Positions 44,930 through 55,804 of a stretch of 64,000 bases of DNA are shown piece after piece. The position numbers and the translations under genes were made by a program. The first letter of the stretch is position 1. The number at the start of each line of letters is the position of its first letter. Source of the DNA: Lineus longissimus (Eukaryota > Nemertea > Pilidiophora > Heteronemertea > Lineidae); contig NC_088317.1 of NCBI RefSeq assembly GCF_910592395.1, forward strand, positions 18,152,039 through 18,216,038. The letters are read 5' to 3'. The notes below the pieces were generated by a model. That model was not told where the DNA came from. It saw only the letters and a program-made list of their open reading frames with translations, and made no database searches.

Positions 44930-46400
44930 CTACAGAACGCGAAATTCAAGATAGCGGCAATACCGGATATCGGATAGCGCGATTAAATCAATACGGCACC
45001 TCTCCCACCCAACCCAATGATATGGCCAAGGGCCATTGTGCTCACTGTATAGATATTTGGTGGTTAGGAATGCATCCTGGTTAAGAAACATGACGTAGGG
45101 AGTCATGTGTACCAAATTTCAAGTCATAGCTTTCGCGGTTAAGAAACGTGCCATAGTTACACTTTAACGGCCAATTTACGCAATTTGACCTACGTGACCT
45201 TGAACATTTGGACAAATCAAAAACCCATAAGATATGTGATGTATCCTTGCTAGGAGTACCTACCATAAAAATGTCATCGAAAACAAGTCACTAATTAGCC
45301 AGATATTGCACTTTTACCTTTTATAGTTTTGGCCCCCTGCTGGCCAAGTTAAGAATCAGATCAGATCGAAATTCGGTGTCTGCGGTTATATGACAAAGGG
45401 AGTCATGTGCACCAATATCAAGTTAATAGCTTTTGCGGTTAAGAAACATGCCATAGTTACACTCAAACGGCCAATTTACACCATTTGACCTCTGTGACCT
45501 TGAAAACTAGGTCAAATAAAAAATTCGACCATAAAAATGTTATCGAAAACGGGTCACTCATAAGAGAGATATCACACTTTTTAGGTTTCCACTTCTGGTC
45601 CCCTAGTGGCCAAGTTAAGAATCAGATCGACTGAAATTCATCGTAAGAGGTTGCCTGACCTGAGGGGTCCTGTGTGCAAAGTTTCAAGTTCACAGCCCTA
45701 TAGCGATGAATGTGCCACTGTTTTTGAATTACGAGAGGATACGACGACGACGACGACGACGGATGATGACGACGACGACAACGATGACAAGGACGGCGAC
45801 GACGCCGACGACGACGACGGACGACGGACACTGCGGTATTGTATAGACTCACATAGACGGTGAGCCAACAAGCCACAGAAAATTCAAGTCTGTCGGGTGA
45901 CCTCTCATTCCCCACCCTATCACCCACAAAGAATCTAAGACCATCAGGTGACTCATACTACAGTAACCATCTGGAATACATCCATAGGGCACTTCTCCCA
46001 ACCCAAAATGCCACAAATTATTCAAGCCCATCGGGTGACTCGTTCTGCAGTTACAGTTCGGAATGTAAAATCCAAGATGGCCACCTGGCGGCCAAACGGG
46101 ATATCGGATCTTAATTGCCCTTAATTGATAGGGCACCTCTCCTACCCCAACCCAGCACTCCACAGAAAAATTAAAGCTACCAGCTATCATTCTGCAGTTA
46201 CAGTCCGGATGCGAAGTCCAAGATGACGGCCAGTAGCCATATTGGATATTGGATCGGGTCCAAAATCTATACAGCACTTCTCCAACCCACATAAATGCCC
46301 ATCGGATGACTTGTTCTGCAGCTACAGTCCAGAATGCGAAATCCATGAGGGCCGCCTAGCGGCCATAATAGATATCACATCTGGAACACCTCACCTCAAT
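44930..46400. repeat. Diverged tandem repeat interrupted by element B
   Basis: Units of roughly 150-180 bp share 'ccatcgggtgactcgttctgcag', 'aatccaagatggccacc', 'gatatcggatc' and 'gggcacctctcctaccccaaccca'. Copies start near 45885, 46010, 46180 and 46290, with an upstream partial copy at 44930-45017. Element B (45018-45868) splits the array; the partial copy and the first unit would rejoin without it. Confidence 0.7.
45018..45868 (+). mobile_element. Non-autonomous element family, copy B
   Basis: It starts TGATATGGCCAAGGGCC and ends GGTGAGCCAA. It has two ~300-bp subrepeats (motif at 45186 and 45486) and an ACG/GAC-rich tract at 45742-45835. It is preceded by A, as in copies A and C. The terminal hairpin is weaker (CTCAC...GTGAG). 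Frames on both strands at 45606-45927 come from the trinucleotide tract. Confidence 0.75.
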
Positions 46401-46824
46401 CCCATATGTAACCCACCCAACCACAAAACTAAGATAAATTGCCGCACCAGTCGGACAAAACAAGCCACTCAGTTAACTTTCAGAGTTTGACCCCTGGAGT
46501 CAAGGTCAACATGTTTCAACCAATATATTAAAGAGATCCAGTGTTGGCACAAAATCTATATTTCGACTAGGTGAACGTTGCTAGTAAAATAACTTAATTG
46601 TTGGTTACCTCTGATGCAGTTCATTGACTGGAGTCAGTAATGTTATGCAACACAATGCAATGATACCCAGATACCCAGCCCACACAATTAACTACCTGAG
46701 GGGAACTCAAAACTGCTAAGATTTATCAATGGAAGCTTATTCCCACCTTAGGTTTTAACCGGGCCGTTCAAAACACCACATTTTCATAAGCGTTTCGTGA
46801 TAGGTTTCCTTTACATCTCATCAG

Positions 46825-47032
46825 ATTGATGGACGACATGATATGTAAGATCACAGAGGACGACAGATGGCGGACAAGACGTGACCACATAAAAAGCACT
46901 TCTCCCGCTGAAAAGGAAATGTTCAAACTGTCCTACCGTACAGCCAGACTTGACGCTGTCTTCATCAACAACGAACCGTGTTCCCCAACTCCTAGCAAAT
47001 GTGCGGCAATACATCATTTGCAACGTCAATGA
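46825..47032 (+). CDS. Candidate exon, unrecognised protein
   Basis: An acceptor-like tract (TTTCCTTTACATCTCATCAG, AG at 46823-46824) is followed by a frame with protein-like composition: a basic/acidic segment with ITEDDRWRTRRDHIKS and KEMFKLSYRTARLDAVF. The frame ends at 47032. I do not recognise it, and no donor was identified with confidence. It may be a terminal exon, a decayed gene fragment or chance. Confidence 0.3.
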
Positions 47033-47139
47033 CACAAAATCATCTAAATTGTTCCGACATCCAGGAGGAATCATTGTCAACAATGTCACACACAACGAAC
47101 AAACAGTCGGCTTAATTGTTCCTACGTCTAACTAGAATC

Positions 47140-50100
47140 ATTGGCAGCAATGCCAAGCACAACCAACACACATTGTACAGCAAGAAGGGTGACCTCATAA
47201 TCATCCCAACAGATTGAAGTTAGTTTATTTAACTGGGATTCTTTGCACCACCACATCAGGGTGACTCCCTTTCTCCTGCCAAGACAAAACTAACAGCCCC
47301 TCCTAATCCTCTCAAGAATCTTAAGTCCCATATCCATTCCTTCAAAGGATCGGATTAGCATAACTGTGGACAAGTGAGGGACATTGATATATCAGTCAAA
47401 CTTCTTCTCTTAACAGTCAAGGCCAGCTTGGAAAATCAACCACTGTAAATAAATAAAAGCTATGTGAGGACAGGTCACACTGGTGACAAGGTTTTTATCT
47501 CAAATTCTCCCACGTTCAGGTAACATATCAGGTCGAAATAAGAAGAATTTACAGGAGGAGATAAATTCGCTGAATATTTTATCAGTATTTCCTGCTGCGC
47601 ATACCAATCAACTATCAGAAGTTGATTGAATTCATTTTCCAAGTTCAATTCAGTGGTCTTATTGCTTCAACAATATTGCATTCGAACCCAAGCTTTCAAC
47701 CTAAAAGTAGAATTTGGTCACCAACTTTCACTGTCTTTGGTACAGTTAGAGTATAAGTTATAGGTTAGGTAATTTGCTTCTGCTAATATGATTATGCACA
47801 CAAAGAGATTACGGCCATATTAGTTGGTTTTTTTGCTGAGACATAGAAAGGCTAGCAGACATGATTTCTTTCATAAGGTTGCAAATTTGTAAGACATAAT
47901 CCGAATGTGAGAAGAAGAGGACATTAGATAACATGCTGGATGAAGAGATGTCTGTACGGTTTAATTTTGCAAACAGTGATGGGTGAGGAGAGGAACCTCT
48001 CTTGGCATTTTGGGAGCTACATATTCAAGATGAAACCCCCCACCCCATCTTCATTACGCAGTCAGTGAATGATATTCAACAGCAAACAATTTTCAGCTTT
48101 GCAAAGTATACTGACAGAGTGGATGACCTTCATCACAGAACAGAATGTAGAATAAAGACTGTACATTGATGAAATCATGAAAATAAGAGACCTAAAATGA
48201 CTCAAAGGCAACCTCAGGCCATAAGAGACAACTGATGGAAGCTACTAGTATCAGATCATGACAAAGTAATCTCTTTCCTCATGTCTCACCTCTCCAAAAG
48301 TTGCCCCTAGCCACCCAAGTAATAACCAAGAACCGTGAATGACTTGGCATGAGATTTAATGACTTTCATTGTATCTTACTCACGCTAACGAACCTAATTA
48401 AATTTCAAGATAATCAAAGCCGCCGAATCTTTTCACTTCAAGGGGAAGTCTAGTGAGGATATTATGCCCGCCCTGGAGGGAACAAGAAGTAATTTGTGAT
48501 ATCAGTCACAGTTTTAAGGATTAGGTTAGCTGTTTAATAACTGGTGCTAGCTCAAGAGAGGTGTGAATTCAGGATTCACAGGATTAGGCCGACTCCCCCT
48601 GACTAAAACCCACAAATTCCAAGTCAGCTTTAAGGAATATTTTCAAAATAACAAAATTGTCAGAGTTTCTGAAATAATGGGGTGGTGGGGTTAAGCTGGC
48701 AACACCCTGAATTCAGGCATCAAAATGGCTTGGAAAATTTGTCAGCATTTTGTTTCTTCTTGGTCATACTTTGTCAGATTCTGGCAAAGTAGCTTTTTTA
48801 GACATTCGGACTTTGTTGTTTCAAATGAAAGATAACATTCATTCAACAGCTGCACACATAGTCATCTCGAATCTATGCCAAGGGACTTGTACTCGCACTT
48901 CCAACAAGTACTAAAGATGACCAACTTATCTTGAAACAGACTTTATATTCATGTCACACTCTTATCTTATCCAAGGATTCTCCCGATTCAAATTTTAAAT
49001 TTCATTTTTTGTGTCTCGAATTGCCACTGATTAGCAGCAGTGGGGCATAGCATTCCAGTAGGAATAACTTCATTTAAACTTGAATAAAAATCTCCAAATT
49101 CAAATTGCAGGATGTGCCTTGAGAATTTGGTTTGCAATATTTTGTTAATTTTAACATTCTTTTCTGAAAACCTGAAAATGTAGGCTGTGAGGGAATTCTA
49201 TTTGGAGATACATTGAGAGGAATAGGGAATTTTTGAAGGGAAAAATCACTGAATTCACTAGAAAACGTGGAAAACGAACTTGATGTGTGAACTTATTTTA
49301 GTTATATAGTATGCAGAGCAGGCAGGACAGATAAAATATTCAGCAAATCTACCTCCGCATGTTACTTCTTATCTCGATCTTCATAAAGGGATGTTGACGG
49401 GAAAACTATATGTGAAAAGGACGGGTGGTTGATCAAGAACTTCCAACACTGTAGCCCCTTTGCCTTACCACTTTAAACAGATAATCCCAAATCTAACACT
49501 CTGCCGGAATTTATCCAAAACGGCTCGTCAAAAATGATCGAAAAGAATCCTCCAGTCCAAACAACCCGATATTCCCTCCCGGTCGCGCCGCCCATCCAAC
49601 AGAATACGAGGTCACTGTATGAGCACATGGTGTCCAGCGAAATTTGAACTCCCCTAAAAACACACGACTGGTTCACTTTATCACAAGACAAAAAGATGTA
49701 CAATATACGCATCATAAGACAGGTGTTGATATCTCGGCAAATTTAGCGTTTTGTGTCTCAATCAAAAACCACACTATAGTTCCTGTTGAAACGCAGGCCC
49801 TTCGCAGTGTCTAGAGAAGAAGTTATTTTTAAATCCAGTACATATTGACAGCGCAGTGGTCATCGAAAATAGGTCGGAGTGATAGCAAGGCGGGTTCACC
49901 ATACGATGCTGTATACGGTATACGGATAGTACACATTGCATACGGCAGAATAAGGTCAAATTTGGGTGAGGTGCATCGTCAAATGAGGCATGCGATATAC
50001 AGAAATATGACACGTGTTTCTTGATTGGTATGGGCGGCGGCCCGCTGGAAGTTCAGTATGCAGGAGCGGTCAACAATCATTTCAAGAGAAATGTTGGGAC

Positions 50101-50760
50101 TTTGGAGATTAATCGTCGCGGCCAATTGACGGTCACCCTTCTTGCTGAATATGGGGCTGATTTCGTCATTATCAGTTGCGCTTGGCATGGCTGCCAATGA
50201 TTCTTGCCGGATTTACATGAACAATTCAGCTGCATGTGTGTCAGTTCTAGCTTGATGAAGCAACGGCAGAGCTGATTTATTCTCGACATTGCTGCCAATG
50301 CTTCCAGCTGTGTAAAGATTATAATTCCCTAATTTGTGCCGTATTTAGTACGTTTTCAAGGACTTTGTGTTCCTTGTTCCATCAAGAAATTCAAACCGGA
50401 GTTCTGACACTGAGAGAAACATTGTGACACACGACTTGCCACATGCTATTCTGTCTCGAGAGGTTCCCGAGGAATACAAGTCAAGGATGTCATGATGACT
50501 TATACTGTAGGGTAGGACTGTTCTTTTTATCACAATGACATATTTATATTTGCACATTATTGTTCTATGATATGCATTGTATACATTTTCAGCAATTTCT
50601 ATTAGTTTGTTTGAAGATTTCAGATGCAAAAGCCACTGAATTTACTTTGGGTCGCTTTTAGTAAATGAGTTTTATTCTGTGACTCAAATGGATTATGCAT
50701 TGAGTTCCAAGAGGATTTTATATAATAGGTTTGCAATTTTAATCAGAATGGCATTTGAGG
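47140..50760. other. AT-rich non-coding stretch
   Basis: No supported gene or transposon. Several frames of 70-95 codons on the minus strand (49473-50629) overlap one another in different frames and lack recognisable features. Confidence 0.4.
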
Positions 50761-52034
50761 TAAAATGGGGTAATTGTAGCCCCTATAATGTTGGTTATGC
50801 AAGAGATTTCCAGGCAGATTCACTAAAACCGGCCTGCATCTTGTAGTGCCACCTCTTAGCTTCCAATTTTACAGCCTGCAATTTAGGACACTTAATCTAA
50901 AACAATGCCTCTGAGAGACAATACAAGACTCGTGGTCAGGATCTACAAATACCCCGTGGCCTTGGGGTATTTTTAGCCCCTGACTAAAATTTAAAATTGC
51001 ATGTTTGTTATGTTTGAGAACAATTTTTTCACAGGTTTATGGGCTTTATTGGTAATAAAGCTTTCAATATTATTCCAATCTATGTTGACGATGAGATTTT
51101 CCTGGTATCAAACGATATTTATTGAACACATTTAATGATGTTCGATGCAATCACTTACCAACAATTTAAACAATATCGTCGCAAATCAGACTGATTTTAA
51201 ACTGGTGTAAAAAAAAACAAAGTTCTATCTGTTACCTCTGTTGTACGTTACACCTTGTGTCATACAACAACTTGTGATATTCTGAATTGACTGTCTTAAT
51301 GGGTCATGTATCAACCCCAACTATAGCTGACACCACTTAATGATAATGCAATGTACCATGAGAAATGCTGCTATCTAGTCAATGGTGTTGCAACTTTGAA
51401 ACTATTAACATTATTTCGAAATAATTTTAGATAAACTGGTATGAAACCACAAATGAATCATTGTTGGTACATATTTATAAAGGGTTAACATTGTATCTAA
51501 ATCGGATAGATTTATGATCAAATACTATAATTCGGGTATGAGAATTTAAAAAAAAAACTAGCATTTTCATGATTTATGGCAGGATATATTGAGCTATTTA
51601 TAGAGCCTACAAATACCCCGACCCAATGGGCTACAGATACCCCGAGGGTGCCATAGTCAGAAAAGTGTCTCTAAAAAAATAACTCAGTTTTGATAATGAC
51701 ATCAAATGCTGCATACAACATTCTCTACACTCAATACTGATCACCTGAACCAAGTTTCAAATAAATAAATGCTCTGCAAGCGTGGAAAATTCAGACCTGT
51801 AAAAAGTTCTATCCCAACTTATTTTGTGCATGTGTCTGATTTGTTTACTTCTTAAAGCCAAAAATCTTCAATAACCTGTTACATAATCCAAAACTATTTA
51901 TGTTGTGATACTCAAAAGTCACCTCTTTCATATCCATGCTTGGGTTGGCTGAATAATTCCATGGTTACCGGAAGATGAATCAAAAACATTGCCAGGGGCT
52001 ACAGTTAGACCGGGGCTACAAATACCCCATTTTA
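50761..52034. mobile_element. Non-autonomous TIR transposon, 1.27 kb
   Basis: The 23-bp ends read TAAAATGGGGTAATTGTAGC (then CCC) on the left. The right end is their inverse with one mismatch (GGGGCTACAAATACCCCATT then TTA). A TA at each edge could be the target duplication. The motif 'ctacaaataccccg' recurs inside (about 50944 and 51606), and 50948-50973 forms a hairpin (AAATACCCC...GGGGTATTT). No transposase frame is present. Confidence 0.75.
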
Positions 52035-52071
52035 CTTTACAATGTAGTGGCTTTTACATCTGTGCTCTTCA

Positions 52072-52785
52072 TTGTCTCACCGTAGGGGAATCTATACAAC
52101 ACCGCTGTGTCCGTCGTCCGTCGTATCCTGTTTCAAAAACAGTGGCAAGTTTCTTAACCGCTAGGGCTATGAACTTGAATCTTGGTACACAGGACCCCCT
52201 AGGTAAGATGTCCTCTGACAATTAATTTCGGTCCGATCTGATTGTTGACTTGGCCACCAGGGAGCCAGAAGTGGAAACCTAAAAAGTGTGATATCTCTTT
52301 TATGAGCGACTTGTTTTCGATAAAATGTTTGTGGTAGGTTCTCCTAGCTAGGGTACATCATATAATAGATGGGTTTTTGACCTAATTTTCAAGGTCACAG
52401 AGGTCAAAAGGCGTAAAATTGCCGTTTGAGTGTAACTATGGCACGTTTCTAAACCGCTTAAACTATGAACTTGAAATTTGGTACACATGACTCCATACAT
52501 CATATAACTGCTGACAGCGAATTTCGATCTGATCTGATTCTCGACTTGGCCACCAGGGGGCCAAAACTAAAAAATGTAAAAAGTGCAATATCTCGCTTGT
52601 TAGCGACTTGTTTTTGATGATGTTTTTATGGTAGGTATTCCAAGCAGCGATACATCACATGTCATGCCGACTTCGGTTTGACCTATATACTATATACGTA
52701 TACGTGTAGCATATTTCTTAACCAGGATGAATTTCCTAACCACCAACTATCTATACGGTGAACACAATGGCCCTTGGCCGTTTCA
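52072..52785 (-). mobile_element. Non-autonomous element family, copy C
   Basis: Read on the minus strand, it starts TGAAACGGCCAAGGGCC and ends GGTGAGACAA. It has two ~300-bp subrepeats with the 'gacctctgtgacctt' motif and the 'ccccctggtggccaa' motif. The ACG tract is reduced to GACGGACGACGGAC. It lies immediately left of the right arm of the inverted duplication, in inverse orientation to copies A and B. Confidence 0.75.
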
Positions 52786-54142
52786 TGTTTGCATGTGATA
52801 CCGCCAAATATCCCGCTGCGTCATGTTATGCCGAATGATTTATATACACGAGCGCCACAGTTAAAAAATGCGTAACCATAGTTTCTGCAAGTCAGTAGGC
52901 GTTGCATCTTGGGACCGATTTGAAACTTCGACTCTCAACGGCAGCAGATTAGTAGTAAGTATTATAATTAGAAACTCATATTCAATAGGAGTATTGTAGA
53001 TGCTAATCATGCAGTTGGGGCCAACACGAAAACACGTGATTGTTCCTTTGTCACGTTTCGTCCTGATTGCTTATAATATTATCACATAAAAACACGATTG
53101 TGTAAATTTACACAAAAATGAGATGTACAATTCAGATGTACACAGTTCTGAATGTATTTGCAGCCACTAGAGGGCATATCCAGGGCATACGTCTGTAGGT
53201 CAATGACTTGTTAGGGAAATATTACTGGGCTTTCATTCATGACATGGTAGTGCAAAAGTAGATTTATCAAACTATTTGTATCTTTAAAATAAAGCAACGG
53301 CAAAATATCACTCAAATTTCTTCGGTTTATTATCAGGTTGGTCTCAAAATACTTTCTTGAATTTCTCAAAATGCATTCGAGTTTGAGATATTCAATTCGA
53401 GATTCTTTGTGATTGATGATGGAATATCAAATTTGAATGAATAAGTTACAGCAGCAAATTTGGCAAACCGACTATATTAGAATGTATCTCAAGACCACCT
53501 TGATAATAAACCAAGGAAATTAGAGTGATATGTTGGTGTAGATTTTTTTTAAAGCTACAAATAGTTCGGTCAATTTTGTCTTTCCACTACCATGTTTTGA
53601 AGGAAAGCCTCGTGATACAGTAGGAAAGCAACTGGCTAATTTGAGTGTGGACTTTACCATCCGCACATTAGACAAACTGATTATCCCCTGAGTGTAGTAT
53701 ACCCCATGTTGCCTGTGGAGAATGCCGTGCTTACGAGTTGTGCCAAATGTACATTGGACCCATCACTCTAATAGAGTGCGTAGTGGTCAAAGGCACAGAT
53801 TCCAAAGCGAAGGTTACACAGACACATGGCAAATTAGGAGAACAAAACATCCTGTACTTTCCCTCTAAACCCCTAAACATGACTCTCATTTGGTATATCG
53901 TCAACAACTTTGAAGAAAAGAAATTGTATTGAAACTTCTTCGAGTGGGCTGAGTACGCGCCATTCAAGCAGGTTGCCATTCGTTGGGCAGTAACCTTAAA
54001 CACATTAAACCTTTAAATCTCAGTACTCCATAGCATTGTCTTGGAAACTCTACCAGGCCAATAGTGACGTAACTGTTATCCTTTTTCAGGATTTTTATTA
54101 GGTATACGGCAAAGATCCAAAAGGATTAGCATGCTCCATTGA

Positions 54143-54173
54143 TGATGATGATGATGATGGTGATGATGATGTG
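54143..54173. repeat. (GAT)n microsatellite
   Basis: About ten GAT units with one GGT interruption. It lies beside the end of homology block 4 of the inverted duplication and is absent from the left arm. Confidence 0.9.
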
Positions 54174-54771
54174 TCGACCAAGCCAGGCCTGACTTGAATA
54201 AACAAGCAATATCTTTAAAGGTTGCATGTCTGTTTAAGTCAGTGGTAAGTTAGGTCTGTTTTAAAAAAGTGGTAAGTGTTACAAGTTAGGGACTTGGGAA
54301 TACCATGTTGTCCGGGATCAGCTTTAAATGTCAGGTTGTAACAATATGTAAGCAAGCTGTGGCATCTTACGACATGATGTGACCAGTTTTCTTTGCATTG
54401 TATATTAGTTCACTTGAAGTATGTCCTTTGCATGTTGAAGTCGACAAAGCACTGACTTCAGTTTAATTCAAACTTATCTTCTGCCAAGTGAACACGTAAC
54501 TGAGAAACCACCTCATTTGCATCCACAGAAAGGTGATAGTTCAGGTCACAGAGCAGTAACCTTATCAAGATCTAACATTGGGTCAAAAAATCACTTAATG
54601 CGAGAACTTCCACACCAAGCTAACAGATTTGTTTTTCTTTTCTTCAGAATTATCATCGGCTAAGCGGGCCAGTCATGATGTAATCTGACATGCAGCATGG
54701 TGGTATTTTAAAGGCCTGGCTAGGTGAATATCTACCACCATTTCCTGCTGGATGAAGAAACAACTAAGCAA

Positions 54772-54945
54772 TCTGTGTGTGTGTGTGTTATATTCGTGGC
54801 AATTCGGCCGCCGTTTAATGCTGAATGTGTGTGTTGGCAATTCGGCCACTGTGTTCTGATGGATGTGTGTGTTTCATAGCCTTGGCAATTCGGCCACTGT
54901 GTTCTGATGGATGTGTCTGTGTGTTATATTCTTGGCATTGCGGAC
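54772..54945 (+). repeat. Relic of the 48-bp minisatellite, right arm
   Basis: Units with 'ttggcaattcggcc' recur near 54797, 54834, 54883 and 54934, with 'gtgtgtgttatattc' linkers. They are the reverse complement of the array at 40290-40536. Units are shorter and less regular here. Confidence 0.8.
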
Positions 54946-55130
54946 ACCACGATCTACTGTCATGGACGACTGGAGTAAGGAGTAATGTTGTTATAAGCTA
55001 TTCTTCCTCAGGAGGTTCATGAGGAATTGAGAGATATCAAAGACAAGGACACTGTCAGGACTGACTCTATTGTAAAACTGTTGAAAAATTTCTTTGCCAA
55101 CACCAGGCGAGATCTTTCTATGTACATATT

Positions 55131-55800
55131 GGGTGACTTTAACACCCAACTTTAAACTCTGCTCACACCAACGTGTGTTAACACCAACACCTTGGACAGA
55201 TTATAAAGTTGGTGTTAAGATCACTCTTAAGCCCGTTACACACGAGGGACTTCTCACCAACTTAGTTGGTTTTAAAATTAAGAACAGGTGCACAGGTGAC
55301 TGGAAGTTGAGAGTCGTTCACCCACTCATACGAAAGACATAATCCCAGCAATATTTAGGTCCTGCACTATTTAGGCCAAAAGAGTCCAAATATGGCCCAA
55401 CTATGTTGTTGACTGAATCACACGGGGAAATTTCTCCCCCACACTCCTTATATAAACAAAAAAATCCTTATATAAACAAAAGATGTCGTCGAGAAATAGA
55501 ACAAGTCGGTAGTGCAGCCAGCAACTCCAACCAGTCGGGCAAAGTATCAGTTACCTGGTCTGGATTCCTGTTATGAATTAAAATTCCAACTAAGTTGGTG
55601 AGAAGTCCCTCGTGTGTAACGGGCTTTAGTGTCAGTGTCAGTCTTAACACTGAACACCAACACCAACTTTTAATTCGGTTCACACCAACACCGAGTGTTA
55701 ACACCAACACCTCAGACAGAGTATAAAGTTGGGGTTAAGAGGACTCTTAATGTCAGTGTAAGTGTAATACCAGTGTTAACTCGAAATTTTAAAGTCACCC
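55131..55800. mobile_element. Fold-back element, outer
   Basis: The ends GGGTGACTTTAA (55131) and TTAAAGTCACCC (to 55800) are inverted repeats. Inside, a ~65-bp segment ('gtgttaacaccaacacc' to 'gttaagaggactcttaatgt') occurs twice as direct repeats, at about 55165-55230 and 55693-55755. A second element is inserted in the first of them. No coding sequence is seen. Confidence 0.6.
55231..55624. mobile_element. TTAA-type MITE nested in the outer element
   Basis: Long inverted ends begin GCCCGTTACACACGAGGGAC and continue with high similarity for about 70 bp. They are flanked by TTAA (55227-55230) and TTTA (55625-55628), consistent with a mutated TTAA duplication as in piggyBac or Kolobok families. 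The second direct-repeat unit of the outer element shows the uninterrupted site 'ggactcttaatgtcagtgt'. No transposase is encoded. Confidence 0.75.
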
Positions 55801-55804
55801 ACTG

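Larger units (their letters stand above)
52806..54955 (+). other. Right arm of the inverted duplication (spliced unit, plus strand)
   Basis: It matches 40290-43180 in reverse, block by block. A presumed first exon ends at the donor TTAGTA|GTAAGTAT (GT at 52955-52956). Its ATG near 52872 opens about 28 codons (MRNHSFCKSVGVASWDRF and on) to the splice site. The next acceptor is TTTTTCTTTTCTTCAG (AG at 54646-54647); after joining, a stop follows 11 codons later. A frame at 53738-53932, overlapping block 2, reads VVVKGTDSKAKVTQTHGK and has a homologous but interrupted partner at 41260-41345. The function is unknown; a long non-coding or decayed transcription unit is possible. Confidence 0.6.

Noticed and set aside
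45606-45927. Asp-rich plus-strand and Arg-rich minus-strand frames
   Set aside because: They come from the trinucleotide tract of element B on both strands.
53731-54003. 90-codon minus-strand frame as a piggyBac-like transposase piece
   Set aside because: No DDD context or conserved motif was found; the opposite strand is the more likely sense of the duplicated unit.
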